Source: Mesorhizobium huakuii (GTDB lineage: Bacteria > Pseudomonadota > Alphaproteobacteria > Rhizobiales > Rhizobiaceae). Taken from it: DNA of 64,000 bases. The stretch covers positions 1 through 64,000 of the forward strand of contig NZ_BSNY01000012.1 in the NCBI RefSeq assembly GCF_030160235.1, read 5' to 3'. The notes under the pieces are model-generated. The model saw only the letters and a list, made by a program, of their open reading frames with translations, made no database searches and was not told the origin of the DNA. Made by a program: the position numbers and the translations under genes. Shown here in pieces: positions 8,985 through 17,879 of the stretch. The first letter of the stretch is position 1. Each line of letters begins with the position of its first letter.

Positions 8985-9643
8985 CAGCGGCGTCCAGCTG
9001 CAAGCAGGCGCTGCTCGATGCGCTTCACGCCATAAGAGGTGAGCAAGGCCAAGGCGAGAAACAGAATGCCGGCAACGGTCAGCGGCTCTGCGTATCGATA
9101 GGTCTCGGAAGCAATATCAAAGGCGCGTCCGAGCATTTCGGGCACGGCCAGGATCGCCAGATAGGGCGTCGCCTTGAGGATCGAAACAAGATAGTTGCCC
9201 AACGGTGCGGCGACGTTGCGCAACATCTGCGGCGCGATGACGAAAACGACCGTGTCGCGGCGGGTGAGCGACAAGGCTCTGGCTGCTTCCTGCTGGCCTC
9301 TCGGGATCGCGTCGATGCCCGCTTTGAACACCTCCGCCAGATAGCCGCTGTAGTACAGGCTCAGCCCCAGTATGCCGACCGTCATGGCGCCAAGCCGGAT
9401 CCCGTAGAAGGGCAGGACGAAATACAGGAAATAGAGCCAGGCCAGAACCGGCGTCGAGCGGATGAAGTCGATCAGGAAGCGGACGGCGAGGCCAGTCGCA
9501 CCGCCGCCGCGGCGGATCATTTCGAAAGTGAAGCCAAGCACTGAGGCGCCGACGCAACTCAAGACCGTTGCGATGAGGGTCGTTCCGATCGCCCCGATGA
9601 TCGTCGGGACGGTCGATAGGGCGAAATCGAGGTTAAATCCCAC
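8984..9643 (-). CDS. polar amino acid ABC transporter permease (HisM/GlnP type)
   Basis: Inner-membrane permease of 219 residues. I chose the GTG at 9643 because it has GAGG about eight bases upstream and sits 11 bases inside the end of the preceding permease gene. A longer frame to 9775 would be an implausible basic extension inside the neighbour. The sequence has the HisM/GlnP pattern: FIRSTPVLAWLYFLYFVLPF and the EAA-like loop IPRGQQEAARALSLTRRDTVVFVIAPQ, split here between residues about 120 and 150. It should pair with the upstream permease. The cleft-lining residues do not allow me to name the amino acid. Confidence 0.88.
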   Translation of the reverse strand: MGFNLDFALSTVPTIIGAIGTTLIATVLSCVGASVLGFTFEMIRRGGGATGLAVRFLIDFIRSTPVLAWLYFLYFVLPFYGIRLGAMTVGILGLSLYYSGYLAEVFKAGIDAIPRGQQEAARALSLTRRDTVVFVIAPQMLRNVAAPLGNYLVSILKATPYLAILAVPEMLGRAFDIASETYRYAEPLTVAGILFLALALLTSYGVKRIEQRLLAAGRR

Positions 9644-10292
9644 GCGACGTTCCTCTTTCGGGATTGACCCGCGCCTCAAGCCAGCGGCCGGCAAGCGCGA
9701 TCGGATAACAGACGACGAAGAAGGCCAGCAGCAGCGCCGAATAGATCGCGACGGGGTCGTAGTCGGTCTGCGCAATTTCCTTGGCGCGGAAGGTCATGTC
9801 CGTCAGCGTGACCAGCGAGACGAGGGAGGTTGCCTTGACGAGTTGGATAAGGTTGTTGACGAAGGTCGGGCTCATCGCGACCAGCGCCTGCGGCAGTTCG
9901 ATCAGGAGCAGGATCGCCGGGCGCGAGAGGCCGAGCGCCATGCCCGCCTCGCGCTGGCCGGGGGGCAGGGACTGTAGCCCGGCGCGAACCGCCTGGCTGG
10001 CATAGCCGCCAGCGTTCAGACCGAGCACCAATGAACTGACGGTCAGCGCCGACAGAGTGACCCCCATCACCGGCAGCACGTAATAAAAGAAGAAAAGCAG
10101 GATGACGACCGCTGAGCTGCGCCAGAATTCGATCACGGCGGTAACCACAAAGCGCGTCATGCCGGTGGCCAGAAACTGCGCGACGCCGAAGACGAGCGCG
10201 AAGGGGACCGCAAAGACCAGGCCATAGGCCGTGACCTCTGCGGTGATACCCAGCCCTTGCAGAATGCCCAGCCAGATCTCGAGCAGGCTCAC
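9633..10292 (-). CDS. polar amino acid ABC transporter permease (HisQ type)
   Basis: First gene of the amino acid transporter operon, 219 residues from the GTG at 10292, which has an AAGAGGAG ribosome binding site. The upstream 59 codons of the longer frame are Arg- and Cys-rich and unlike a permease. Recognisable elements are an N-terminal membrane segment, the EFWRSSAVVILLFFFYY stretch, and the EAA loop (LPPGQREAGMALGLSRPA). The order permease-permease-ATPase is usual for this class, but the binding-protein gene that normally comes first is absent from the 380 bases upstream. Confidence 0.88.
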   Translation of the reverse strand: MSLLEIWLGILQGLGITAEVTAYGLVFAVPFALVFGVAQFLATGMTRFVVTAVIEFWRSSAVVILLFFFYYVLPVMGVTLSALTVSSLVLGLNAGGYASQAVRAGLQSLPPGQREAGMALGLSRPAILLLIELPQALVAMSPTFVNNLIQLVKATSLVSLVTLTDMTFRAKEIAQTDYDPVAIYSALLLAFFVVCYPIALAGRWLEARVNPERGTSRGI

Positions 10293-10673
10293 GGGGTGCC
10301 ACTCCTCTTCATCGAGGCGGGCGGCGACGGCGTCGGTATCGTTTCGGCGTGCCTGAGGAGGGCGGTTTTGCGCCGAGAAATCGCGCCCTCCGGACCGGAC
10401 CTCATGACACCCTCCGCGCCGTGGAAAGAACGATCGCCTGCAGGGGCAGGCCATCGGTGGTTCTCTCATAGACCCAGCAGGAGTCTTGTGTCAATAAACA
10501 TGTACATATAATTGCGAAAGTTTATATCATGGCGCCGGCACCGCCGTTGGCCGGTAATTGCACGCTACGCTACGATGACGGCTGAAACCTGTTGAATCGG
10601 GCCGCTTCAGGGCTCTTTTGATCGTCTCCGACCGGGCGTCGTTTGACGCGTTCCCGGCTCAAACGGGGACAGG
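10293..10673. other. divergent intergenic region, transporter to trb operon
   Basis: About 380 bases separate the amino acid transporter and trbB. It contains a minus-strand sigma-70-like promoter (see 10465-10494). On the plus strand there is a perfect TATAAT at 10507-10512, with TTGTGT only 15 bases upstream, a weak candidate for trb expression. An 8-bp palindrome ATGTACAT lies at 10500-10507. No tra-box-like 18-bp palindrome was found. Confidence 0.45.
10465..10494 (-). promoter_or_regulatory. candidate sigma-70 promoter of amino acid transporter
   Basis: A perfect -35 hexamer TTGACA (10494-10489, minus strand) is followed after an 18-base spacer by TATGAG (10470-10465), four of six matches to the -10 consensus. 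It points at the permease gene starting at 10292. Confidence 0.45.
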
Positions 10674-11657
10674 ATGGCTATAGCGCACAACGATACCGAA
10701 GGACGCGCGCGCAGCTCGCGCATGCTGCGCACCGCGCTCGGACCCGCTATCGCCCGGTTTCTCGACGATCCCGCGATCGTTGAAATAATGTTGAACCCGG
10801 ATGGCCGCATCTGGGTGGACCGGCTCTCGGAAGGTTTGGCTGATACGGGGGAAATGCTGGCGCCTGCCGCTGGTGAGCGGATAGTGCGCCTGGTCGCCCA
10901 TCATGTCGGCGCCGAAGTCCATTCCCGTTCCCCGCGCGTCTCGGCCGAGTTGCCGCAAACCGGCGAGCGTTTCGAGGGCCTGTTGCCGCCCGTCGTCGCA
11001 GCACCCGCTTTCGCGATCCGCAAGCCTGCGGTGGCCGTGTTCACGCTCGATGACTATGTCGCGGCGGGCATAATGTCCGCCGGTCAGGCCGCGATATTGC
11101 GCGCCGCGGTTGCCAGTCGCGCGAACATCCTTGTCGCCGGCGGCACATCGACTGGCAAGACCACCCTCACCAACGCGCTGCTCGCCGAAGTGGCGAAAGG
11201 GATGGATCGGGTCGTCGTGATCGAGGACACAAGCGAACTGCAGTGCGCCGCGCCCAACCTTGTCGCCATGCGCACCAAGGATGGCGTCGCCACGCTGGCC
11301 GACCTGGTTCGCTCGTCACTGCGCCTGCGGCCCGATCGCATTCCCGTCGGCGAGGTGCGTGGCTCCGAGGCCCTCGACCTCCTAAAGGCATGGGGAACCG
11401 GGCACCCCGGCGGCATCGGCACCCTTCATGCGGGCTCCGGCATCGGCGCCCTGCGCCGCCTGGAGCAGCTTATCCAGGAAGCCGTCGTCACTGTCCCGCG
11501 TGCGCTGATCGCCGACACGATCGGCCTTGTCGCCGTCCTGTCGGGACGTGGCACCGCGCGACGGCTTAGCGAACTCGTCCGGGTCGAGGGTCTCGGCCCT
11601 GACGGTGATTATCGCATTGCTGAAGCCACACCGATCAACCCAGGAGAAACCCCATGA
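10674..11657 (+). CDS. trbB: conjugal transfer ATPase TrbB (VirB11 family)
   Basis: Cytoplasmic hexameric secretion ATPase of the trb mating-pair-formation system, 327 residues, normal for TrbB. It has an N-terminal domain (about 1-130) with the [14 protein letters not shown] segment and a RecA-like domain with Walker [10 protein letters not shown] (about 156-164), the Asp box [10 protein letters not shown], and the [13 protein letters not shown] and [12 protein letters not shown] (His box) motifs. The ATG follows GGGGACAGG. It is the first gene of a plus-strand operon and its stop overlaps trbC by four bases. Together with TrbE it should energise pilus assembly and DNA transfer. Confidence 0.95.
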   Translation: MAIAHNDTEGRARSSRMLRTALGPAIARFLDDPAIVEIMLNPDGRIWVDRLSEGLADTGEMLAPAAGERIVRLVAHHVGAEVHSRSPRVSAELPQTGERFEGLLPPVVAAPAFAIRKPAVAVFTLDDYVAAGIMSAGQAAILRAAVASRANILVAGGTSTGKTTLTNALLAEVAKGMDRVVVIEDTSELQCAAPNLVAMRTKDGVATLADLVRSSLRLRPDRIPVGEVRGSEALDLLKAWGTGHPGGIGTLHAGSGIGALRRLEQLIQEAVVTVPRALIADTIGLVAVLSGRGTARRLSELVRVEGLGPDGDYRIAEATPINPGETP

Positions 11658-11986
11658 TCCGCCTCCTTGCACGCTGCCACCGCAACCTGGCCGCGGGCGC
11701 CACCGCCCTTGCCGTCAATCTCCTGGTCGCGTCGAGCGCCTATGCGTCAGGCTCCTCGATGCCATGGGAACAGCCACTCGAAAAGATCCTGCAGTCTGTC
11801 GAGGGACCGGTTTCCAAGATCATGGCCGTCATCATCATCATCGTCACCGGCCTGACGCTGGCCTTCGGTGACAGTTCGGGCGGCTTCAGGCGGCTCATCC
11901 AGATCGTGTTTGGCCTTTCGATCGCTTTTGCGGCGTCGAGTTTCTTCCTGTCGTTCTTCTCATTCGGCGGCGGAGCGTTGATCTGA
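11654..11986 (+). CDS. trbC: conjugal transfer pilin TrbC (VirB2 family)
   Basis: Major pilin precursor of 110 residues. It has a long N-terminal signal peptide cleaved probably near SSAYASG, then a short amphipathic region and two hydrophobic segments (MAVIIIIVTGLTLAFG and IVFGLSIAFAASSFFLSFF) separated by a short charged loop, as expected of VirB2/TrbC pilins, which may be cyclised. The start overlaps the trbB stop and the stop overlaps the trbD start, so the three genes are translationally coupled. Confidence 0.92.
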   Translation: MIRLLARCHRNLAAGATALAVNLLVASSAYASGSSMPWEQPLEKILQSVEGPVSKIMAVIIIIVTGLTLAFGDSSGGFRRLIQIVFGLSIAFAASSFFLSFFSFGGGALI

Positions 11987-12267
11987 TGACAGCCGCTCTC
12001 GAACAACTCGACGCGGTGCCAGGCTGGACGGTGCCCGTCCACCGGGCGCTGACCGAGCAGATCCTGCTCGGCGGCGCGCCGCGCGCAATCGCGATCCTGA
12101 ATGGCACGCTAGCGGGCGCGGTCGGTCTTGGGCTGCGGCTGTGGCTGGTCGGTCTCCTCATCTGGGCAATCGGACATTTCACGGCGGTATGGGCCGCCAG
12201 GCGCGATCCGCTGTTTTTCGAGGTCGGACGCAGGCACTTGCGGCTGCCCGGACATTTTTCGGTTTGA
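11986..12267 (+). CDS. trbD: conjugal transfer protein TrbD (VirB3 family)
   Basis: Small inner-membrane component of 93 residues, typical of TrbD/VirB3. An N-terminal VPVHRALTEQILLGGAPR segment precedes one or two hydrophobic stretches (LAGAVGLGLRLWLVGLLIWAIGH), and the C terminus has the conserved DPLFFEV...HLRLPGHF pattern. VirB3 proteins work with the VirB4 ATPase, here TrbE, encoded next. It begins on the last base of trbC. Confidence 0.92.
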   Translation: MTAALEQLDAVPGWTVPVHRALTEQILLGGAPRAIAILNGTLAGAVGLGLRLWLVGLLIWAIGHFTAVWAARRDPLFFEVGRRHLRLPGHFSV

Positions 12268-12277
12268 GGGCGCCGCT

Positions 12278-14728
12278 ATGATGAGCCTTGCCGAATACCG
12301 CCGGACCGCAGCTCGCCTTGCCGACTATCTGCCTTGGGCCGCTCTCGTGGCGCCGGGCGTCGTGCTCAACAAGGACGGAAGTTTTCAGCGTAGCGCGCGG
12401 TTTCGCGGGCCCGATCTCGACTCCGCCGTCGCGGCGGAACTTGTTGCGGTGGCATCGCGCATCAACAATGCTTTTCGCCGCCTCGGCTCGGGCTGGAGCA
12501 TCTTCGTCGAAGCGCAGCGGCATGAAGCGGCTTCTTATCCCGAAAGCCAGTTTCCCAACGCCGCCTCCGCGCTGCTCGATGCCGAGCGCAAAGCCGACTT
12601 CGAAGAGGCGGGTGTCCATTTCGTATCGAGCTATTTTCTCACATTCCTGTTCCTGCCGCCGCCCGAAGACGCCACGCGCGCCGAGGGGTGGCTCTATGAG
12701 GGGCGCGACCAGTCGGACGCCGATCCGGGCGAGATCGTGCGCGCCTTTGTCGACCGGACAGAGCGCGTGCTGTCTCTGCTCGATGGTTTCATGCCGGAAT
12801 GCCATTGGCTCGATGACGGCGAAACGCTCACCTACCTGCATTCGACGATCTCGACCAAACGCCATAAGGTGCGCGTCCCCGAGACGCCGATCTATCTCGA
12901 CGCGCTGCTGGCCGACGAGCCGCTCGCCGGCGGGCTCGAGCCGCGGCTTGGCGACAAGCATCTTCGCGTGCTCTCGATTGTCGGCTTCCCGACCGCCACG
13001 ACGCCCGGCCTGCTCGATGACCTCAACAGGCTGGCCTTCCCCTACCGCTGGTCGACCCGCGCCATCCTGCTCGACAAGGTCGACGCTGTCCGCCTGTTGA
13101 CCAGGATAAGGCGGCAGTGGTTTGCCAAGCGCAAGAGCATCGCCTCGATCCTCAAGGAGGTGATGACCAACGAAGCCTCAGCCCTCCTCGACACCGACGC
13201 CGCCAACAAGGCGGCCGACGCCGACACTGCGTTGCAGGAGCTCGGCGCCGACACGGCGGGCATGGCCTATGTCACCGCGACCGTCGCCATCTGGGATTGC
13301 GACCCGCGCGTCGCAGATGAGAAATTGCGGCTTGTCGAGAAGGTCATCCAGGGCCGCGACTTCACGGCGATTGCCGAGACCGTCAATGCCGTCGACGCCT
13401 GGCTTGGTTCCTTGCCCGGGCACACCTACGCCAATGTCCGTCAGCCGCCCATCTCAACGCTCAATCTCGCCCACATGATGCCGCTGTCCGCCGTGTGGGC
13501 GGGGCCGGAACGGGACGAGCATCTGGTCAGTCCTCCCTTGCTTTACGGCAAGACCGAAGGCTCGACCCCGTTCCGGTTGGTCCTTCATGTCGGTGATGTC
13601 GGCCATACGCTGGTCGTCGGCCCCACTGGTGCCGGCAAGTCGGTGCTGCTCGCGCTGATGGCGCTGCAGTTCTGCCGCTACCGCAACGCTCAGATATTCG
13701 CCTTCGATTTCGGCGGCTCTATCCGCGCCGCTGTGCTTGCCATGGGTGGCGACTGGCACGATCTCGGCGGGCACCTCACCGAAGGCATGGATGCCTCCGT
13801 TTCGCTTCAGCCGCTCGCCCGGGTTCATGACACATACGAGCGCGCCTGGGCGGCTGACTGGATCGTCGCGATCCTGATGCGCGAGGGCGTCCCAATCACC
13901 CCGGACGCAAAGGAGCATATCTGGGCGGCGCTGACGTCGCTTGCCTCGGCTCCCGTCGAGGAGCGCACCATCACCGGGCTCAGCGTGCTCTTGCAGGCCA
14001 ATGACCTGAAGCAGGCATTGCGCCCATACTGTGTCGGAGGCGCTCACGGCCGATTGCTCGACGCCGAGGCCGAACACCTCGGCCAGGCATCCGTGCAGGC
14101 CTTCGAGATCGAAGGACTGGTGGGCACGCAAGCCGCGCCGGCTGTCCTGTCCTATCTGTTCCACCGCATCGGCGATCGGCTCGACGGGCGTCCAACGCTG
14201 CTCATCATCGACGAAGGCTGGCTTGCCCTCGATGACGAGGGGTTTGCCGGCCAGTTGCGCGAGTGGCTGAAGACGCTGCGCAAGAAGAACGCCAGCGTCG
14301 TCTTCGCCACCCAGTCACTTGCCGATATCGACAATTCGGCCATTGCGCCGGCGATCATCGAAAGCTGTCCGACTCGGCTGTTGTTGCCCAATGAGCGCGC
14401 GGTTGAGCCGCAGATTACCGCCATCTATCGCCGCTTCGGCCTGAACGACCGCCAGATCGAAATCCTGGCGCGAGCGACACCCAAGCGCGATTACTACTGC
14501 CAGTCCCGTCGGGGCAACCGTCTCTTCGAGCTCGGCCTGTCCGAGGTCGGGCTGGCACTTTGCGCCGCGTCCTCGAAGAGCGATCAGGCGCTGACCGGCA
14601 GCATCATCGCCGAGCATGGCCGCCACGGCTTCCTGGCGGCCTGGCTGCGTGCCCGCGACGTCGGCTGGGCCGCCGACCTCATTCCCAACCTCACCCTTCC
14701 CGAACCTGAAAAGGACCCCCAACCATGA
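12278..14728 (+). CDS. trbE: conjugal transfer ATPase TrbE (VirB4 family)
   Basis: Large secretion ATPase of 816 residues. A longer frame begins at 12128 inside trbD, but the ATG at 12278 (followed by a second ATG) has a GAGGG ribosome binding site and begins with the standard SLAEYRRTAARLADYLPW of TrbE. The N-terminal half interacts with the membrane complex. The C-terminal ATPase domain has Walker A VVGPTGAGKSVLL near residue 450, Walker B TLLIIDEGWLAL and a downstream VFATQSLADI sensor segment. It is the energy module for pilus biogenesis and works with TrbB and TrbD. The stop overlaps the trbJ start. Confidence 0.95.
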   Translation: MMSLAEYRRTAARLADYLPWAALVAPGVVLNKDGSFQRSARFRGPDLDSAVAAELVAVASRINNAFRRLGSGWSIFVEAQRHEAASYPESQFPNAASALLDAERKADFEEAGVHFVSSYFLTFLFLPPPEDATRAEGWLYEGRDQSDADPGEIVRAFVDRTERVLSLLDGFMPECHWLDDGETLTYLHSTISTKRHKVRVPETPIYLDALLADEPLAGGLEPRLGDKHLRVLSIVGFPTATTPGLLDDLNRLAFPYRWSTRAILLDKVDAVRLLTRIRRQWFAKRKSIASILKEVMTNEASALLDTDAANKAADADTALQELGADTAGMAYVTATVAIWDCDPRVADEKLRLVEKVIQGRDFTAIAETVNAVDAWLGSLPGHTYANVRQPPISTLNLAHMMPLSAVWAGPERDEHLVSPPLLYGKTEGSTPFRLVLHVGDVGHTLVVGPTGAGKSVLLALMALQFCRYRNAQIFAFDFGGSIRAAVLAMGGDWHDLGGHLTEGMDASVSLQPLARVHDTYERAWAADWIVAILMREGVPITPDAKEHIWAALTSLASAPVEERTITGLSVLLQANDLKQALRPYCVGGAHGRLLDAEAEHLGQASVQAFEIEGLVGTQAAPAVLSYLFHRIGDRLDGRPTLLIIDEGWLALDDEGFAGQLREWLKTLRKKNASVVFATQSLADIDNSAIAPAIIESCPTRLLLPNERAVEPQITAIYRRFGLNDRQIEILARATPKRDYYCQSRRGNRLFELGLSEVGLALCAASSKSDQALTGSIIAEHGRHGFLAAWLRARDVGWAADLIPNLTLPEPEKDPQP

Positions 14729-15483
14729 CTGTTCTTCAAAACCGCCCCCGCGCCGTTCTCCTGGTCGCGGCAATGCTCGCCGCGCCGGTCGCGATCCCGC
14801 CGATGATGACGGCGCCAGCCTATGCCTTGATCGTGTTTGATCCATCGAACTATTCCCAGAATGTTCTGACGGCGGCGCGTTCGCTGCAGCAGATCACCAA
14901 CCAGATCACCTCGCTTCAGAACCAGGCCCAGATGCTGATCAACCAGGCGCGCAACCTGGCGAGCCTGCCTTTGTCCTCGCTGCAGCAGCTGCAACAGTCG
15001 GTGCAACGCACGCAGCAGCTTCTCGGCCAGGCACAAAACATCGCCTTCGACGTGCAGCAGGTCGACAAGGCCTTTCAGCAACAATACGCCAGCGTCTCGC
15101 TCTCCGCATCCGACCGAGAGCTCGTCACGGACGCGCGCTCGCGCTGGCAAAACACGGTGGGCGGCCTTCAGGACGCCATGCGCGTCCAGGCCGGTGTGGT
15201 TGGAAACATCGAGACCGGCCGGGCGCAGATGTCGGCGCTGGCCGGCGCCAGCCAATCGGCGACCGGAGCGCTGCAGGCGACGCAAGCTGGCAATCAGCTT
15301 CTCGCGCTCCAGGGCCAGCAGCTCGCGGATCTGACCGCTGTGGTCGCTGCCAACGGCCGCGCACAGGCTCTGACTGAGGCCGAACGGGCTGCCGCGGTCG
15401 ATCAGGGACGCGAGCAGCGGCGCCGCTTCCTCACTCCAGGCTCGGGCTACGAGGCCGGCTCGGTCCAGATGTTCAACCGCTGA
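14725..15483 (+). CDS. trbJ: conjugal transfer protein TrbJ (VirB5-like)
   Basis: Secreted protein of 252 residues. It has a signal peptide ending near APAYALIVFDP and then a long glutamine-rich, largely helical region (LQQITNQITSLQNQAQML, repeated LQQLQQ) typical of TrbJ, the minor pilus-tip or adhesin component equivalent to VirB5. The conserved FDPSNYSQN start of the mature form is present. It overlaps trbE by four bases and is followed by the entry-exclusion gene. Confidence 0.93.
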   Translation: MTVLQNRPRAVLLVAAMLAAPVAIPPMMTAPAYALIVFDPSNYSQNVLTAARSLQQITNQITSLQNQAQMLINQARNLASLPLSSLQQLQQSVQRTQQLLGQAQNIAFDVQQVDKAFQQQYASVSLSASDRELVTDARSRWQNTVGGLQDAMRVQAGVVGNIETGRAQMSALAGASQSATGALQATQAGNQLLALQGQQLADLTAVVAANGRAQALTEAERAAAVDQGREQRRRFLTPGSGYEAGSVQMFNR

Positions 15484-15494
15484 GGTCGAAGGCC

Positions 15495-15812
15495 ATGGAC
15501 GGAAAAACGCTCGCTCGCATGGCGGCTGTCATCTTTGTCGCGGCCGCCGTCACGGCCGCCGCGCTCGGTATGAGCCGGAAGGAGGACAAGCCGGCGGGCC
15601 AGCGCCCGCGCGCAACCTCAGCCTACATGCCAAATCCGCTTCACGACGGTCTGCGCCGCTGCCAGGTCCTTGGCGAGGCTGCCCTGCGTGACGATGGATG
15701 CGCGCGGCTATGGGCTGAACAGCGCGATCGCTTCCTTGGTCTCAAAGAGCCATCGGGGCGTTCGATTGTCGAGCCGGACGCGCCGGATGCTGCCCTGCAC
15801 GAGGCCCGGTAG
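15495..15812 (+). CDS. trbK: putative entry-exclusion protein TrbK-alt
   Basis: Small protein of 105 residues with an N-terminal membrane anchor (MAAVIFVAAAVTAAALGM) and a short periplasmic domain with two cysteines (RRCQVLGEAALRDDGCARLWAEQRDRF). This CQ..G..A..D..C..W pattern matches the alternative TrbK family found between trbJ and trbL in alphaproteobacterial trb operons. TrbK proteins are thought to block redundant transfer into cells that already carry the element. It lacks the lipobox of classical TrbK. The function is assigned by position and pattern. Confidence 0.8.
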   Translation: MDGKTLARMAAVIFVAAAVTAAALGMSRKEDKPAGQRPRATSAYMPNPLHDGLRRCQVLGEAALRDDGCARLWAEQRDRFLGLKEPSGRSIVEPDAPDAALHEAR

Positions 15813-15814
15813 AT

Positions 15815-17185
15815 ATGGGCAGCACCGGTGTCATCGACCAATTCCTGGCCACGTTCACCCGCTATATCGACAGCGGTTTCGGCCTGCTCGGCGGCGAGGT
15901 CGCCTTCGTCGCCACCACGCTGATCGTCATCGACGTGACGCTCGCCGCGCTCTTCTGGAGCTGGGGCGCTGATGACGACATCCTCGCGCGGCTCGTCAAG
16001 AAGACGCTCTTCGTCGGTGTCTTCGCCTATCTGATATCCAACTGGAACGGTCTCGCTCAAATCGTCTTCGAGAGTTTTTCCGGTCTTGGTCTGAAGGCGA
16101 GTGGAACCGGTTTCTCGGCACAGGACCTGCTGCACCCCGGCAAGGTGGCGCAAACCGGTCTCGATGCGGGACGACCATTGCTTGAGGCGATCTCCGGTTT
16201 GATGGGCTACGTCTCCTTCTTTGAAAACTTCCTCCAGATTGTTTGCCTGCTCTTTGCCTGGGCGCTCGTCCTGCTCGCCTTCTTCATCCTGGCGGTACAG
16301 CTCTTTGTGACGCTGATCGAGTTCAAGCTGGCGACGCTGGCCGGCTTCGTGCTGATCCCCTTCGGCCTCTTCGGCAAGACTGCCTTCATGGCCGAGCGCG
16401 TGCTTGGCAACGTCATCTCGTCCGGCATCAAGATTCTGGTGCTTGCCGTCGTCATCGGCATCGGATCGACGCTCTTCGGCGAATTCACCCAAGGCTTCGG
16501 CGGCGAGAACCCCACCATCGACCAGGCCATGGCGATCGTGCTGGCGGCGCTGTCGTTGCTTGGCCTCGGCATCTTCGGTCCCGGCATCGCCAACGGCCTC
16601 GTCGCGGGTGGACCGCAGCTTGGCGCCGGTGCGGCCGTTGGCACTGGCCTTGCCGCGGGGGGCATGGCGGTTGTGGGCTATGGCGCCGCCGGCCTGGCGG
16701 CGCGAGGCGGGACAGCCGCATTCTCGGGCGCGATGTCAGCCGCGCGTGGCGGCACGTCACTCGCTGGCGGCGCCTCGGCCGCTTATACGCTTGGCGCCGC
16801 CGGCCAGGCTGGCGCGGCAGGCATCGCCTCCGGCTTGGGCGGCATTGCGCGAGCTGGCGCTGCGGCAACCTTCTCCCCCCTCAAGCGCGCTGCCGCAAAC
16901 ACCAGTCAGTCGCTTAAGTCCAGCTTCGCCTCCGGGGAAAGTTCGGCGGCTGAAATCACCGGCGGTTCGTCGACCATGGGAACGATCGGCAGCGCTGCGT
17001 TGACAGCCGCGGCTCCTGCGTCCGGCGCGGGCAAGCCATCCGGCACTCACGGACAGCCGGAATGGGCCAGACGCTTGCAGCGCTCACAACGCCTCTCTCA
17101 TGGCGCACAGACCGCCGCCCACGCGGTACGCGCCGGCGACAGCCATGGCGGCGGAGCTTCGATTTCTCTTTCCGAAGGCAAATGA
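15815..17185 (+). CDS. trbL: conjugal transfer protein TrbL (VirB6 family)
   Basis: Polytopic inner-membrane protein of 456 residues. The N-terminal half has several hydrophobic segments (for example LFAWALVLLAFFILAVQLFVTL, split around residue 150, and GFVLIPFGLFG) and matches TrbL/VirB6, the channel-forming subunit. The C-terminal 200 residues are rich in Ala, Gly and Ser and look flexible, ending in a basic segment; this low-complexity tail is common and variable in TrbL. It starts two bases after the trbK-like stop. Confidence 0.93.
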   Translation: MGSTGVIDQFLATFTRYIDSGFGLLGGEVAFVATTLIVIDVTLAALFWSWGADDDILARLVKKTLFVGVFAYLISNWNGLAQIVFESFSGLGLKASGTGFSAQDLLHPGKVAQTGLDAGRPLLEAISGLMGYVSFFENFLQIVCLLFAWALVLLAFFILAVQLFVTLIEFKLATLAGFVLIPFGLFGKTAFMAERVLGNVISSGIKILVLAVVIGIGSTLFGEFTQGFGGENPTIDQAMAIVLAALSLLGLGIFGPGIANGLVAGGPQLGAGAAVGTGLAAGGMAVVGYGAAGLAARGGTAAFSGAMSAARGGTSLAGGASAAYTLGAAGQAGAAGIASGLGGIARAGAAATFSPLKRAAANTSQSLKSSFASGESSAAEITGGSSTMGTIGSAALTAAAPASGAGKPSGTHGQPEWARRLQRSQRLSHGAQTAAHAVRAGDSHGGGASISLSEGK

Positions 17186-17189
17186 CATA

Positions 17190-17879
17190 ATGAATATCTT
17201 CAGGCGACCCGCCGTCCACTACGGCAAGACCCCTCGACCGGAAACGCCCTATCAAAAGGCGGAGCAGATCTGGGATGAACGCATCGGCTCTGCTCGCGTG
17301 CAGGCACGCAATTGGCGCGCCATGGCGTTCGGGTCACTCATCTTGTCGGCAGGCCTTTCCACGTCACTGGTCTGGCAATTGGGCCGCGGTACTGTCGTGC
17401 CCTGGGTCGTGCAGGTCGACAAGATGGGCCAGGTTCAAGCGACCGCGCCCGCGATCGCCGACTATAAGCCGACGGATCCTCAGATAGAGTGGCATCTCGC
17501 CCGCTTTGTCGAACAGGTGCGCTCCATCCCCGCCGATCCGATCATCCTGCGCCAGGACTGGCTGCGCGCCTATGATTGGACCACCGACCAGGGCGCCGCA
17601 GCGCTCAACGACTACGCCCGCGCCAACGACCCTTTCTCCAGGGTCGGCAAGCAGCAGGTCGCGGTGGATATTTCGTCGGTCATCAGGGCTTCACCGGGCT
17701 CCTTTCGTGTCGCCTGGATCGAGCACCACTACGAAAACGGTCAGCTTTCCGGCACCGAGCGCTGGACCGCGATCCTGACGATCGTGACACAGATGCCAAA
17801 CGATGCTGAACGTCTTCGCGCCAATCCGCTCGGCATCTACGTCAACGCCATCAACTGGTCCCGGGAGATGAGCCAATGA
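17190..17879 (+). CDS. trbF: conjugal transfer protein TrbF (VirB8 family)
   Basis: Bitopic inner-membrane assembly factor of 229 residues. I chose the ATG at 17190, just after the trbL stop, because the family begins MNIFRRP; the longer frame overlaps trbL. A cytoplasmic tail with TPYQKAEQIWDERIG is followed by one membrane segment (MAFGSLILSAGLSTSLVW) and a periplasmic VirB8-like domain containing VQVDKMGQV. VirB8 proteins nucleate the secretion complex. The stop overlaps trbG. Confidence 0.94.
   Translation: MNIFRRPAVHYGKTPRPETPYQKAEQIWDERIGSARVQARNWRAMAFGSLILSAGLSTSLVWQLGRGTVVPWVVQVDKMGQVQATAPAIADYKPTDPQIEWHLARFVEQVRSIPADPIILRQDWLRAYDWTTDQGAAALNDYARANDPFSRVGKQQVAVDISSVIRASPGSFRVAWIEHHYENGQLSGTERWTAILTIVTQMPNDAERLRANPLGIYVNAINWSREMSQ

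Noticed and set aside
10293-10673. tra box for quorum control of trbB
   Set aside because: Only a short 8-bp palindrome ATGTACAT is present, which does not resemble the 18-bp tra box.
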